Assembly (NCBI GenBank): GCA_021793595.1
Contig: JAJYSL010000283.1
Coordinates: 1 to 5,795, forward strand
Source: Acidobacteriota bacterium
GTDB lineage: Bacteria; Acidobacteriota; Terriglobia; Terriglobales; Acidobacteriaceae
Length of the DNA: 5,795 bases
Direction: 5' to 3'
This document shows, in pieces, positions 1 to 5,795 of the stretch. The notes under the pieces are model-generated. The model worked only from the letters and a program-made list of their open reading frames with translations. It searched no databases and had not been told where the DNA came from. Position 1 is the first letter of the stretch, and the number at the start of each line of letters is the position of its first letter. Made by a program: the position numbers and the translations under genes.

Positions 1-1590
1 CACCTGTACGGTCGACCCGTTACATCCGCGGAAACATGGACGTGGCTGCACTCTCCCGCTTTTCGTGGAACGCCACTCGACCTGAAGGTGGAGGCCGACC
101 TTGATTTTCTGAATGGCATCAACCAGCTGATCGGGCATGGCTGGCCGTATTCTCCGCCCTCGGCGGTCGACCCTGGATGGAGTTTTTATGCCGCGGGAGC
201 TTGGGATGATCACAATCCATGGTGGTTTGTCATGCCACAAGTCACACGGTACCTACAGCGAATCAGCTATGTGCTTCGCCAAGGAAGCCCAGTCAATGAC
301 GTTGCGGTTCTTCTACCGACCGACGATGCGTGGGCAAACTTTACGCCTGGCAATGATTCGGTCAGCGAACAGATGCACACGCTTCTTGGATCGAATTTAA
401 TTCCGCAGATTCTCGATAATGGTTTCAACTTTGACTACATTGATGCGGCTGCGATTGCCAAGGTCGGCATACCTTATCGGGTGCTGATCCTGCCTGGCAT
501 TACAAGAATTCCACTCTCGACCTACCGTGCCATTCAGTCATATGCGCAGCATGGAGGTATCGTGATCGCGACCCGGACCCTACCTTCCACCGCGCCTGGG
601 TTGATGAATGCAAAGGTAGAGACCGCAGAAATCCACCAATTATCGATAAATCTGTTTGGAGCGAGCAACGCATCGGGACATTTCATAGCAGATGAATCGC
701 AGCTCGGCTCGCTCCTTGCCCATACCGTGAAGCCAGATGTTGTCATGACTCCTCAGAACCATGATGTTGGATTTGTGCACCGCAAATTAGATAATGGCGA
801 CTTATATTTTCTCGTCAACACCAGTAATCAGACCCGTAACTTTTCGGCGACATTTCGTGTTTTGGCAAGATCTGCGCAATGGTGGGACCCAGATTCAGGT
901 ACTGTAACGTGGGCGGCAGGCAGGACTTCATTGAATATTTCAATGCAACCCTATGAGTCCCGCATTCTGGTCTTTTTGTCGGATGGGTTAGAGTCGGCAC
1001 CGAAAACTCCTGCTTTACAGCTATTGCCCCAACTCATGGACCTTAGCGCGAACTGGAAGTTAGATTTCCTTCAAGACAATCGATCTACAAACTACTCCAC
1101 ATTGCATTCCTGGGCGGAAGATCGATCGACCCGATTTTATTCCGGGCAGGTTGCCTATACGAAAGCATTTCAGATATCGAAGTCACTGCAATCCCCAGGA
1201 ACTATCGTGCATCTTGACTTTGGGCCCGGAGAGATCATCGCTCAATCGGAGCATTCGACTTCGGAGCTGCGTGCGCTCCTTGAAAGCCCTGTTCGAGAAG
1301 CGGCTCAGGTCTACGTCAACGGAAAACGTGCTGGAAGTATTTGGCACCCACCTTATGAAGTGGATGTAACAAGGTTTATCCAGCCTGGAGAAAACCATCT
1401 GCGGATCATCGTGGGGAACCTTGCGATCAATGAAATGGCTGGTCGGGCATTGCCTGACTATCGCCTCCTGAATCAGCGCTACGGCGAGCGGTTTACTCCC
1501 CAGGATATGAACCATCTTGAACCGCTTCCATCCGGGATATTACGGCACGTCTATCTCAGAGGATATCGAGAACTTGTTAGTTCAAAATAG
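1..1590 (+). CDS. GH106-type alpha-L-rhamnosidase, C-terminal part (5'-truncated by window edge)
   Basis: This is the C-terminal 529 residues of a secreted GH106-like glycoside hydrolase, which would hydrolyse terminal alpha-L-rhamnose from pectic rhamnogalacturonan or similar glycans. The frame is open from base 1 (HLYGRPVTSAETWTWL...), so the GTG at 88 is internal and the true start lies upstream; family members are usually around 900-1,100 residues, so roughly half is missing. Family signatures seen, in window codon numbers: a TWL..P.FRGTPLDLK segment near 14-30, NPWWFVMPQ near 72-79 followed by the conserved RISYVLRQG helix, and a flavodoxin-like region with VLLPTDDAW near 102-111. A C-terminal galactose-binding-like beta-sandwich follows, with LDFG at 405-408, VYVNGK at 437-442, WHPPY at 448-452, NLAIN and PDYRLLN. 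About 20 extra residues separate LDFG from the VYVNGK strand. Catalytic glutamates cannot be assigned with confidence here. The family call is strong; substrate is inferred from family and neighbours. The stop is TAG at 1588. Confidence 0.88.
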   Translation, partial: HLYGRPVTSAETWTWLHSPAFRGTPLDLKVEADLDFLNGINQLIGHGWPYSPPSAVDPGWSFYAAGAWDDHNPWWFVMPQVTRYLQRISYVLRQGSPVNDVAVLLPTDDAWANFTPGNDSVSEQMHTLLGSNLIPQILDNGFNFDYIDAAAIAKVGIPYRVLILPGITRIPLSTYRAIQSYAQHGGIVIATRTLPSTAPGLMNAKVETAEIHQLSINLFGASNASGHFIADESQLGSLLAHTVKPDVVMTPQNHDVGFVHRKLDNGDLYFLVNTSNQTRNFSATFRVLARSAQWWDPDSGTVTWAAGRTSLNISMQPYESRILVFLSDGLESAPKTPALQLLPQLMDLSANWKLDFLQDNRSTNYSTLHSWAEDRSTRFYSGQVAYTKAFQISKSLQSPGTIVHLDFGPGEIIAQSEHSTSELRALLESPVREAAQVYVNGKRAGSIWHPPYEVDVTRFIQPGENHLRIIVGNLAINEMAGRALPDYRLLNQRYGERFTPQDMNHLEPLPSGILRHVYLRGYRELVSSK

Positions 1591-1727
1591 CGGACCGGAA
1601 GATTATTCCACGGGTCAACAGGAGCATGGAAAGAGGGTGCTGCGCATCGCCTGGAAGTCAGGGGGGGCGTGAGGACTTAAATGTGTTGGACGTTATTCCA
1701 ATGAAGTATCTGCCAAAGAAGAGGTGA
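1591..1727. other. Intergenic gap, no clear gene
   Basis: This 137-bp spacer separates the rhamnosidase from the oxidoreductase. I see no convincing stem-loop plus T-run, so read-through from the upstream gene is possible. It contains a run of seven G (1661-1667), a spot prone to slippage or sequencing error. Two very short ORFs lie here: 1626-1727 (33 codons, no family resemblance, ending just before the next gene) and 1681-1704 (7 codons, preceded by GAGG at 1671-1674 with 6-base spacing). Both may be chance. Confidence 0.5.
1721..1724 (+). promoter_or_regulatory. Shine-Dalgarno that selects the ATG start at 1731
   Basis: GAGG, within AAGAAGAGGTGA, lies 6 bases before ATG 1731 but only 3 bases before the in-frame GTG at 1728. 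Spacing therefore favours ATG 1731 as the start of the oxidoreductase, one codon shorter than the longest ORF. Confidence 0.6.
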
Positions 1728-1730
1728 GTG

Positions 1731-3158
1731 ATGAATGATAAGTCGAGTTTTGGGGTTGACCGTCGTACGTTCATGAAACAGGCGACAGGCACAGTGCTTG
1801 CAGCGGGGATGACGGCACGGTCGTATGCCAGAATTCTGGGAGCGAATGATCGTATCCGCCTTGCCCAACTGGGTTGCGGCGCAAGAAGTGCCGGCCATGT
1901 CACAATGGTCCAGCTTGCCGGCAAGCAAACTCCTGTCGAGACCGTCGCGGTGTGTGACATCTGGGGTCTCGCCCGCGAAGCACGCGCTGCCCAGGTGAAG
2001 AAAGCGTTCGACCTGGAACCACAAAGCTACAAATATTCAGAGGATTTGCTGACCCATAGCGAGATCGACGGAGTGATGATCGCTACAGCCGATTTCCAGC
2101 ACGCCAAGCTGTGCGTTGACGTAGTGCGGGCGGGGAAGGATTGCTACGTTGAGAAGCCCTTTGCGAATGTCCTGAGTGAGGCCATTCAGGCCCGCGATGT
2201 TGTGAAGGCGTCTAAACAGATTGTCCAGATGGGAACACAACACCGCAGCCAGCCTTACAACCTTGCAATCCGTGACATTGTTCGCTCTGGCCGCATCGGC
2301 AGCGTCATTCAGATTGAGCAGGAATGGAATGTCAATGAGGAGCGCTGGCGGTTTCGCAAGGTAGACACGGGACGGACGGACCGGATGGAGATGGACGAAC
2401 ACATGGAGTGGAGGCACTGGCTTTATGACCGGCCCTCGATGCTCCAGGAACAGGACACGGACTGGGAACGCTGGCTGCTTGGCAAGCCTTCCCGGGCTTT
2501 CGACCCTCACGTCTATCTTGAATTTCGTATTTATAAAGAATTCTCATCGGGAATTTTCGACCAATGGCTTAGCCATGCCAGTGACCTTGTGCACCTCTGG
2601 ATGGATGAGACCCATCCAGTAAGCGCAGTGGCACAAGGCGGCATTTTCGCCTGGAAGGACGGACGCGAGAACCCTGATACATGCACGGTTGCATTCACCT
2701 ATCCGAAAGGGTTCCTGTATATGTACCGAACCACATTCGGAAATAGTTACAGAAGCTTCAGCCGTATCCAAGGCCGAGACGGAACCATCGTGAATTACGG
2801 CGGAGAGGGTGCATCGCTTTTCGTGGTGACAAGGGAAGGTGGCCGGGAAGAGTTCGATCCTGGGAAATCAGGGCCCGTGTATACCGAGCCGCCGGCGCTG
2901 GGTCCACAAAAAGATGGCGCAGACATTGTCCATGTCAAAGGTGCTCCGCAGGCGAATTCCATCGGTCCGGAAGATAATGATGCCAATCATCTCCTGAACT
3001 GGCTGAATGCGATGAGAGACCGCAAACAGCCCAATGCCAATGTAGACCACGGCTTTTCCCACTCCCTGGCGTGCATTATGGCTGCCCAGTCCTACTGGAG
3101 CGGTAAGAAACAGTATTGGAATCCGAAGAGTGAGCAGATTGTAGAACAGCCCGTTTGA
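1731..3158 (+). CDS. Tat-exported Gfo/Idh/MocA family oxidoreductase
   Basis: This is a 475-residue NAD(P)-dependent sugar or glycoside oxidoreductase, predicted to be exported folded with its cofactor to the periplasm. Residues 10-15 (DRRTFM) form a twin-arginine motif followed by a hydrophobic stretch, with possible cleavage near Ala33. The Rossmann fold begins at 42-48 with a glycine-rich loop (LGCGARSAG, 47-55). Asp76 at the end of the second strand (VAVCD) suggests NAD rather than NADP preference. The family EKP motif is at 141-143 (Lys142 is the usual catalytic/cofactor lysine) and GTQHRS is at 168-173. The C-terminal alpha/beta domain carries WLSHASDLVH, where His282 and Asp285 probably match the family's active-site His/Asp pair. 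Length and both domains are complete. Substrate is unknown. Exported relatives include glucose-fructose oxidoreductase and the GH109 NAD-dependent glycosidases, so a redox-assisted glycosidase role is possible. The stop lies 44 bp before the next gene, which suggests co-transcription. Confidence 0.93.
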   Translation: MNDKSSFGVDRRTFMKQATGTVLAAGMTARSYARILGANDRIRLAQLGCGARSAGHVTMVQLAGKQTPVETVAVCDIWGLAREARAAQVKKAFDLEPQSYKYSEDLLTHSEIDGVMIATADFQHAKLCVDVVRAGKDCYVEKPFANVLSEAIQARDVVKASKQIVQMGTQHRSQPYNLAIRDIVRSGRIGSVIQIEQEWNVNEERWRFRKVDTGRTDRMEMDEHMEWRHWLYDRPSMLQEQDTDWERWLLGKPSRAFDPHVYLEFRIYKEFSSGIFDQWLSHASDLVHLWMDETHPVSAVAQGGIFAWKDGRENPDTCTVAFTYPKGFLYMYRTTFGNSYRSFSRIQGRDGTIVNYGGEGASLFVVTREGGREEFDPGKSGPVYTEPPALGPQKDGADIVHVKGAPQANSIGPEDNDANHLLNWLNAMRDRKQPNANVDHGFSHSLACIMAAQSYWSGKKQYWNPKSEQIVEQPV

Positions 3159-3202
3159 TCGAGCGTTAATGCAGGATCCGAAGTTTTAAGAAGGGTCAAG
3201 GC

Positions 3203-5011
3203 ATGAAAAAGGAAATGGGACTATCAGGGATCAAGCGCGCATGGAACACGAAAGCTGATCCATTTGAGACCTTCACTGACAGGTTTGAGATAGATCGCCG
3301 TGGGTTCATGCGGTTGTCTGCCTTCGCGCTCGGTGGGATTTCGGTCGCGTCGAAGGCCATGGCAGCGGGTGAAACTGGTATGCCAGCGGGGGAAGCCACG
3401 CGGCACGCTTGTCCGCGGTCGCAAACGCCCGCAAGGAACGTCTTTGCTGTGCGATTGCAGGATCTATTTACGTTCGGCTGGGATATGCGGCTGACTTTGA
3501 CTTGCCTGCAGGGGATCGTGAACCGTCGCCAGCCTCAGCTCTATCTGATCCATGACCGCTATGATGAACTCTGGCTGGACTGGATGCGCAAGCGCGGAGA
3601 CGTCGATACGGTTGAGTGGCTGAGCATCACTCACGTGCTCAACCGTTTCCTCTCCCAAGTTTCATGCATGTTTGTGACCGATCCTTCCATTCCAGCCAGT
3701 ATCAATGTCGCTACGATGCTTGCTGGTGTGTATGGCGGCCTAGTAGCGACGCCGAATACTTTCCAGCAATTCAACTTATCGTCCGGCTCGGGGACGGGTC
3801 CGCTCAAGAATGGCTTGGATCTACAGAAGATGCATTGGAAGAAAGATCTTGAGGCCTATCGGTGGGCCTTCCATGCGCTCGACAGCCATCTGTCGCGCCA
3901 GGCCATCGCCATCCTCGATCCAACGGAGGTTGCCTTCCGCGACTACCTAGTTGAATTCAATCTTCCCACCTTCTGGATTTCAGGGACGCAAGACGTGGCG
4001 AAAAATTCTGCAGCCGCGCCGGAGGAAGAAAAGGATTTTGCCCGAGAGATCATGATGCAGTGGCCGCCGAATATACCTTGTCTGGGCTGGCCATCCGGCG
4101 GATACAAGGAAAGCGGGATTGGGGAAGATCCCGGGATTCGGCTGGCCAGCGAATGCGCAAAATTTGAAGTATGTACCGCCTTCGATGGCTATTCGCCGAC
4201 GGTCGGTAATCTCTCCGTGCATTCCGGGACAAGCGCGACTTTGTCCCAGTCGATTCCACGCCTGAAGCTGCAGCCAGACAAGGTGTACTGCGCCTTCATT
4301 CGATCGGATGGAGACGGGATGAATTTCGTGCGCCATTATTACCGTCAGCTCTTCGACGATCCCAGGCATGGAGAAGTGCCCCTGGGTTGGCAACTCGGCA
4401 CAATGGTTTCCGACTTAATGCCCGATGTCGCGGACTACTACTACAAGCACGCCCGGCCTGGCGATTGCTTTGTGAATGCGCTTACCGGTGCCGGTTATAT
4501 ATGGGAAGAGTGGTACGCCAAAGGCTACCCCGTGGAACAACGGCAAAAAATCCTGCGGAACTATCAGCAGCTCTCGGCCCAGTACCGGCAACGGATTGAC
4601 GCCAGCGTGATGAGTACGGGCAACGAGATGCCGCCAGACCTGTTAAAGCTGTTCGCCAGCGAAAAAGGAATTCGGGGTATCTTTGCCAATTATGTGAGGA
4701 GCCAGGAAACGACCCAGCACAACCTGGTGAGTGAAGTTGCAGGAGTTCCTGTCTTTCGCGATGCGATGGGCTTGGCCTCGTGGCTTTCCGGCGACATGGA
4801 CTTCACGGCGTATTCTCAGCAGGAAACTGTTCGTCATGTGATCGCGGAAATCAAGCAATGGACGCCTGCCCATAGGCCAGCCTTTCTTTTTGTCGGAGTG
4901 AACAACTGGCTCCGGGAAATGGGAACGCTTACAGAGATCGTCAACGGCTTAGGGTCGGAGTACGCGGCCGTGCGACCGGACCAGCTTGTTGACCTCTACA
5001 GGCAGAAGTAA
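3203..5011 (+). CDS. Tat-exported GxGYxYP-family putative glycoside hydrolase
   Basis: This 602-residue protein resembles the two-domain GxGYxYP putative glycoside hydrolases, a family with no well-established substrate. AAGGG at 3191-3195, 7 bases before ATG 3203, supports the start. A Tat signal is present but lies deep: DRRGFMRL at 31-38 follows a hydrophilic stretch of about 30 residues, then a hydrophobic segment and AMA (52-54) as likely cleavage site. The N-terminal domain runs from about 75 to 300 and includes LQGIVNRRQPQLYL, DELWLDWM and RDYLVEF.LPTFW. The C-terminal domain runs from about 360 to 600 and has SDGDGMNF at 368-375, where Asp369 and Asp371 are candidate active-site acids, then PLGWQLGTMVSDLMPDVADYYY and the signature region. 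The signature reads GAGYIWE at 429-435, so Trp-Glu replaces the usual Tyr-Pro. It follows the oxidoreductase by 44 bp and probably shares its transcript. A periplasmic role in pectic glycan breakdown is inferred from context only. Confidence 0.87.
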   Translation: MKKEMGLSGIKRAWNTKADPFETFTDRFEIDRRGFMRLSAFALGGISVASKAMAAGETGMPAGEATRHACPRSQTPARNVFAVRLQDLFTFGWDMRLTLTCLQGIVNRRQPQLYLIHDRYDELWLDWMRKRGDVDTVEWLSITHVLNRFLSQVSCMFVTDPSIPASINVATMLAGVYGGLVATPNTFQQFNLSSGSGTGPLKNGLDLQKMHWKKDLEAYRWAFHALDSHLSRQAIAILDPTEVAFRDYLVEFNLPTFWISGTQDVAKNSAAAPEEEKDFAREIMMQWPPNIPCLGWPSGGYKESGIGEDPGIRLASECAKFEVCTAFDGYSPTVGNLSVHSGTSATLSQSIPRLKLQPDKVYCAFIRSDGDGMNFVRHYYRQLFDDPRHGEVPLGWQLGTMVSDLMPDVADYYYKHARPGDCFVNALTGAGYIWEEWYAKGYPVEQRQKILRNYQQLSAQYRQRIDASVMSTGNEMPPDLLKLFASEKGIRGIFANYVRSQETTQHNLVSEVAGVPVFRDAMGLASWLSGDMDFTAYSQQETVRHVIAEIKQWTPAHRPAFLFVGVNNWLREMGTLTEIVNGLGSEYAAVRPDQLVDLYRQK

Positions 5012-5023
5012 ATCTCTTTTCAT

Positions 5024-5046
5024 TCCCGCCGGATTATGCGGAGGGA
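5024..5046 (+). terminator. Possible terminator hairpin after the GxGYxYP gene
   Basis: TCCCGCCG (5024-5031) can pair with CGGAGGGA (5039-5046) around a 7-base loop, giving an 8-position stem with one internal G-A mismatch. It begins 12 bases after the TAA stop. The following sequence (ataaccttttcg) has only a short T-run, so an intrinsic terminator is weakly supported; an mRNA-stabilising stem-loop is the alternative. Together with the 198-bp gap it suggests the transcript of the two preceding genes ends here. Confidence 0.35.
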
Positions 5047-5113
5047 TAACCTTTTCGCAACTCATGCACGAGATCGAACTGACTGATTCTTATTGCTGGC
5101 ACGAGCGATTGCG

Positions 5114-5142
5114 TTGACACCCTGACAGTCGGCATTCGGTAG
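5114..5142 (+). promoter_or_regulatory. Candidate sigma70-type promoter for the GH28 gene
   Basis: A perfect TTGACA occurs at 5114-5119, inside the 198-bp gap about 90 bp before the GH28 start. The region 17-18 bases downstream (CGGTAGT, around 5137-5143) is a poor -10 match. The call therefore rests on the -35-like box and the gap size. The rest of 5012-5209 shows no ORF, and I recognise no operator or riboswitch in it. Confidence 0.22.
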
Positions 5143-5209
5143 TCGTTTCTCGATTTCGAAGTTAACACCTGTCCGAAGCGAACCGGCGGAGTACATCCAG
5201 GGAGTATCA

Positions 5210-5650
5210 ATGATCCGCAGGGACTTTCTTCGCAGAACCTCCGCCGGCGTTGCCGCCGTGTTGCTACCGGACTCGACCTTCGCTCAAGCTGCATTGACAG
5301 GCGATGCGTTGCACAGTGAAAATCCCTATCCCCTTCAATTTAATGTGCGCCAGTACGGTGCCACTGGCAATGGCGTAACCATTGACTCCCCAGCCATCAA
5401 TCACGCAATCGACGCGGCAGCTGCGGCGGGCGGCGGGTGCGTCGTTTTCCCTGCCGGCCAATATGTCTGTTACACCATCCGGCTTAAAAGCCATGTTTCG
5501 CTCCAACTTGGCCCTGGCGTGATCATCATAGCTGCAGGCGTTCCGAGGGAGGGAACCACAACCGGCGGTTATGACCCAGCCGGTCCTCCGCAACTGTGGG
5601 AAGCGTATCAGGATTTTGGTCACAACCACTGGGCAAACAGCCTCATCTGA
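5210..5650 (+). CDS. Truncated GH28 polygalacturonase-like protein, N-terminal fragment (probable pseudogene)
   Basis: This 146-residue product begins like an exported GH28 pectinase. AGGGAG at 5199-5204, 5 bases before ATG 5210, supports the start. The signal peptide has twin arginines (RRDFLRR, 3-9), a short hydrophobic core and AQA (25-27) as likely cleavage site. The mature part opens with FNVRQYGATGNGVTID (44-59), the first strand motif of pectate-lyase-like beta-helices. A helix ending in AAAAAGGGCVVFPAGQY follows, then IRLKSHVSLQLGPGVIIIAA and WEAYQDFGHNHWANSLI at the end. GH28 enzymes usually have about 400-500 residues, and their catalytic region (NTD, DD, GHG and RIK motifs) lies far downstream; none of it is present here. 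The family normally continues after NSLI with Trp-Gly, but this sequence has TGA at 5648-5650. The fragment should not be catalytic. Either the gene is broken or the sequence has an error or a join near 5650. Confidence 0.82.
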   Translation: MIRRDFLRRTSAGVAAVLLPDSTFAQAALTGDALHSENPYPLQFNVRQYGATGNGVTIDSPAINHAIDAAAAAGGGCVVFPAGQYVCYTIRLKSHVSLQLGPGVIIIAAGVPREGTTTGGYDPAGPPQLWEAYQDFGHNHWANSLI

Positions 5651-5795
5651 CGGGCGACAATTAAAAATACCGAGCGCATTGCCGCACCATAATTGCTACT
5701 GAGCATTGGGTGGTTGCCTCATTGAAAATGCTACCAACGTCGGTCTACAGGACCGAGTTGGGAGGCAGAGGTGAGGAGAGGCATGACTCTTGCAG
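5651..5795 (+). other. No intact gene; possible decayed GH28 remnant, possible start of a next gene
   Basis: These last 145 bases hold no clear ORF on either strand. Read in the GH28 frame after the stop, they give a short stretch IKNTERIAAP, then TAA, then LLLSIG. This loosely resembles the family's continuation (W-G-[ED]-N-L-x-N-..-G-P-G-L-I) but needs compensating indels, so the resemblance is weak. ATG at 5783, with AGGAG at 5774-5778 (4-base spacing), could begin another gene running past the edge, but only four codons are visible. An unrelated sequence joined here is equally possible. Confidence 0.3.

Noticed and set aside
88..1590. GTG at 88 as the true start of the rhamnosidase
   Set aside because: The frame is open to base 1 and the residues before it match the family (TWL, TPLDLK), and no ribosome binding site precedes the GTG; the gene is cut by the window edge.
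1686..1714. TTGGAC followed by TATCTG as a promoter before the oxidoreductase
   Set aside because: Spacing is only 15 bases and the -10 match is poor.
1728..1730. GTG 1728 as start of the oxidoreductase
   Set aside because: It would leave only 3 bases after the GAGG ribosome site; ATG 1731 has normal spacing.
2037..2510. 157-codon ORF on the minus strand
   Set aside because: It lies wholly opposite the well-supported Gfo/Idh/MocA gene and its product resembles no family I know.
3980..4393. 137-codon ORF on the minus strand
   Set aside because: It is a shadow opposite the GxGYxYP gene, with a product of no recognisable domain.
5264..5629. 121-codon ORF on the minus strand opposite the GH28 fragment
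   Set aside because: The + strand reading has clear GH28 and Tat features; the minus reading has none.
1..5795. CRISPR arrays, tRNA, rRNA, IS elements, long direct repeats
   Set aside because: Reading through the window by eye showed no spaced repeats, cloverleaf-like segments, transposase motifs or paired terminal repeats.

Overview
The window looks like part of a plant cell-wall (pectin / rhamnogalacturonan) utilisation locus. It probably comes from a Terriglobia-type Acidobacterium, or another bacterium rich in Tat-exported carbohydrate enzymes. This assignment is an inference from three things: protein style (GH106 with an NLAIN..AGR..PDYRLLN-type C-terminus, and exported Gfo/Idh/MocA and GH28 proteins), moderate-to-high GC, and consecutive twin-arginine signal peptides. 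No rRNA or other phylogenetic marker is present.

Layout: all genes are on the + strand. (1) Bases 1-1590 hold the C-terminal part of a GH106-type alpha-L-rhamnosidase; its reading frame is already open at base 1, so the true start lies outside the window. (2) A 137-bp gap (1591-1727) holds no clear gene or terminator, only very short ORFs that may be chance. (3) Bases 1731-3158 encode a Tat-exported Gfo/Idh/MocA oxidoreductase. (4) After 44 bp, 3203-5011 encodes a Tat-exported protein of the GxGYxYP putative glycoside hydrolase family, with a variant signature motif. (5) A 198-bp gap (5012-5209) carries a hairpin just after the gene and a possible promoter further on. (6) Bases 5210-5650 encode the Tat signal and the first turns of a GH28 (polygalacturonase-like) beta-helix, which stops at a TGA where the family normally continues with Trp-Gly. 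(7) Bases 5651-5795 hold no intact gene; part may be decayed GH28 sequence.

How the parts fit: GH106 removes alpha-L-rhamnose from rhamnogalacturonan or decorated glycans, and GH28 cuts galacturonan or rhamnogalacturonan backbones. The exported oxidoreductase and the GxGYxYP protein are plausible accessory enzymes acting on the released sugars or glycosides in the periplasm. The two middle genes probably share a transcript. The GH28 gene appears to start its own transcription unit and, as read here, cannot make a complete enzyme. Nothing points to a phage, IS element, CRISPR array, tRNA or rRNA. The best candidates for new biology are the uncharacterised GxGYxYP-like protein and its exported oxidoreductase neighbour.
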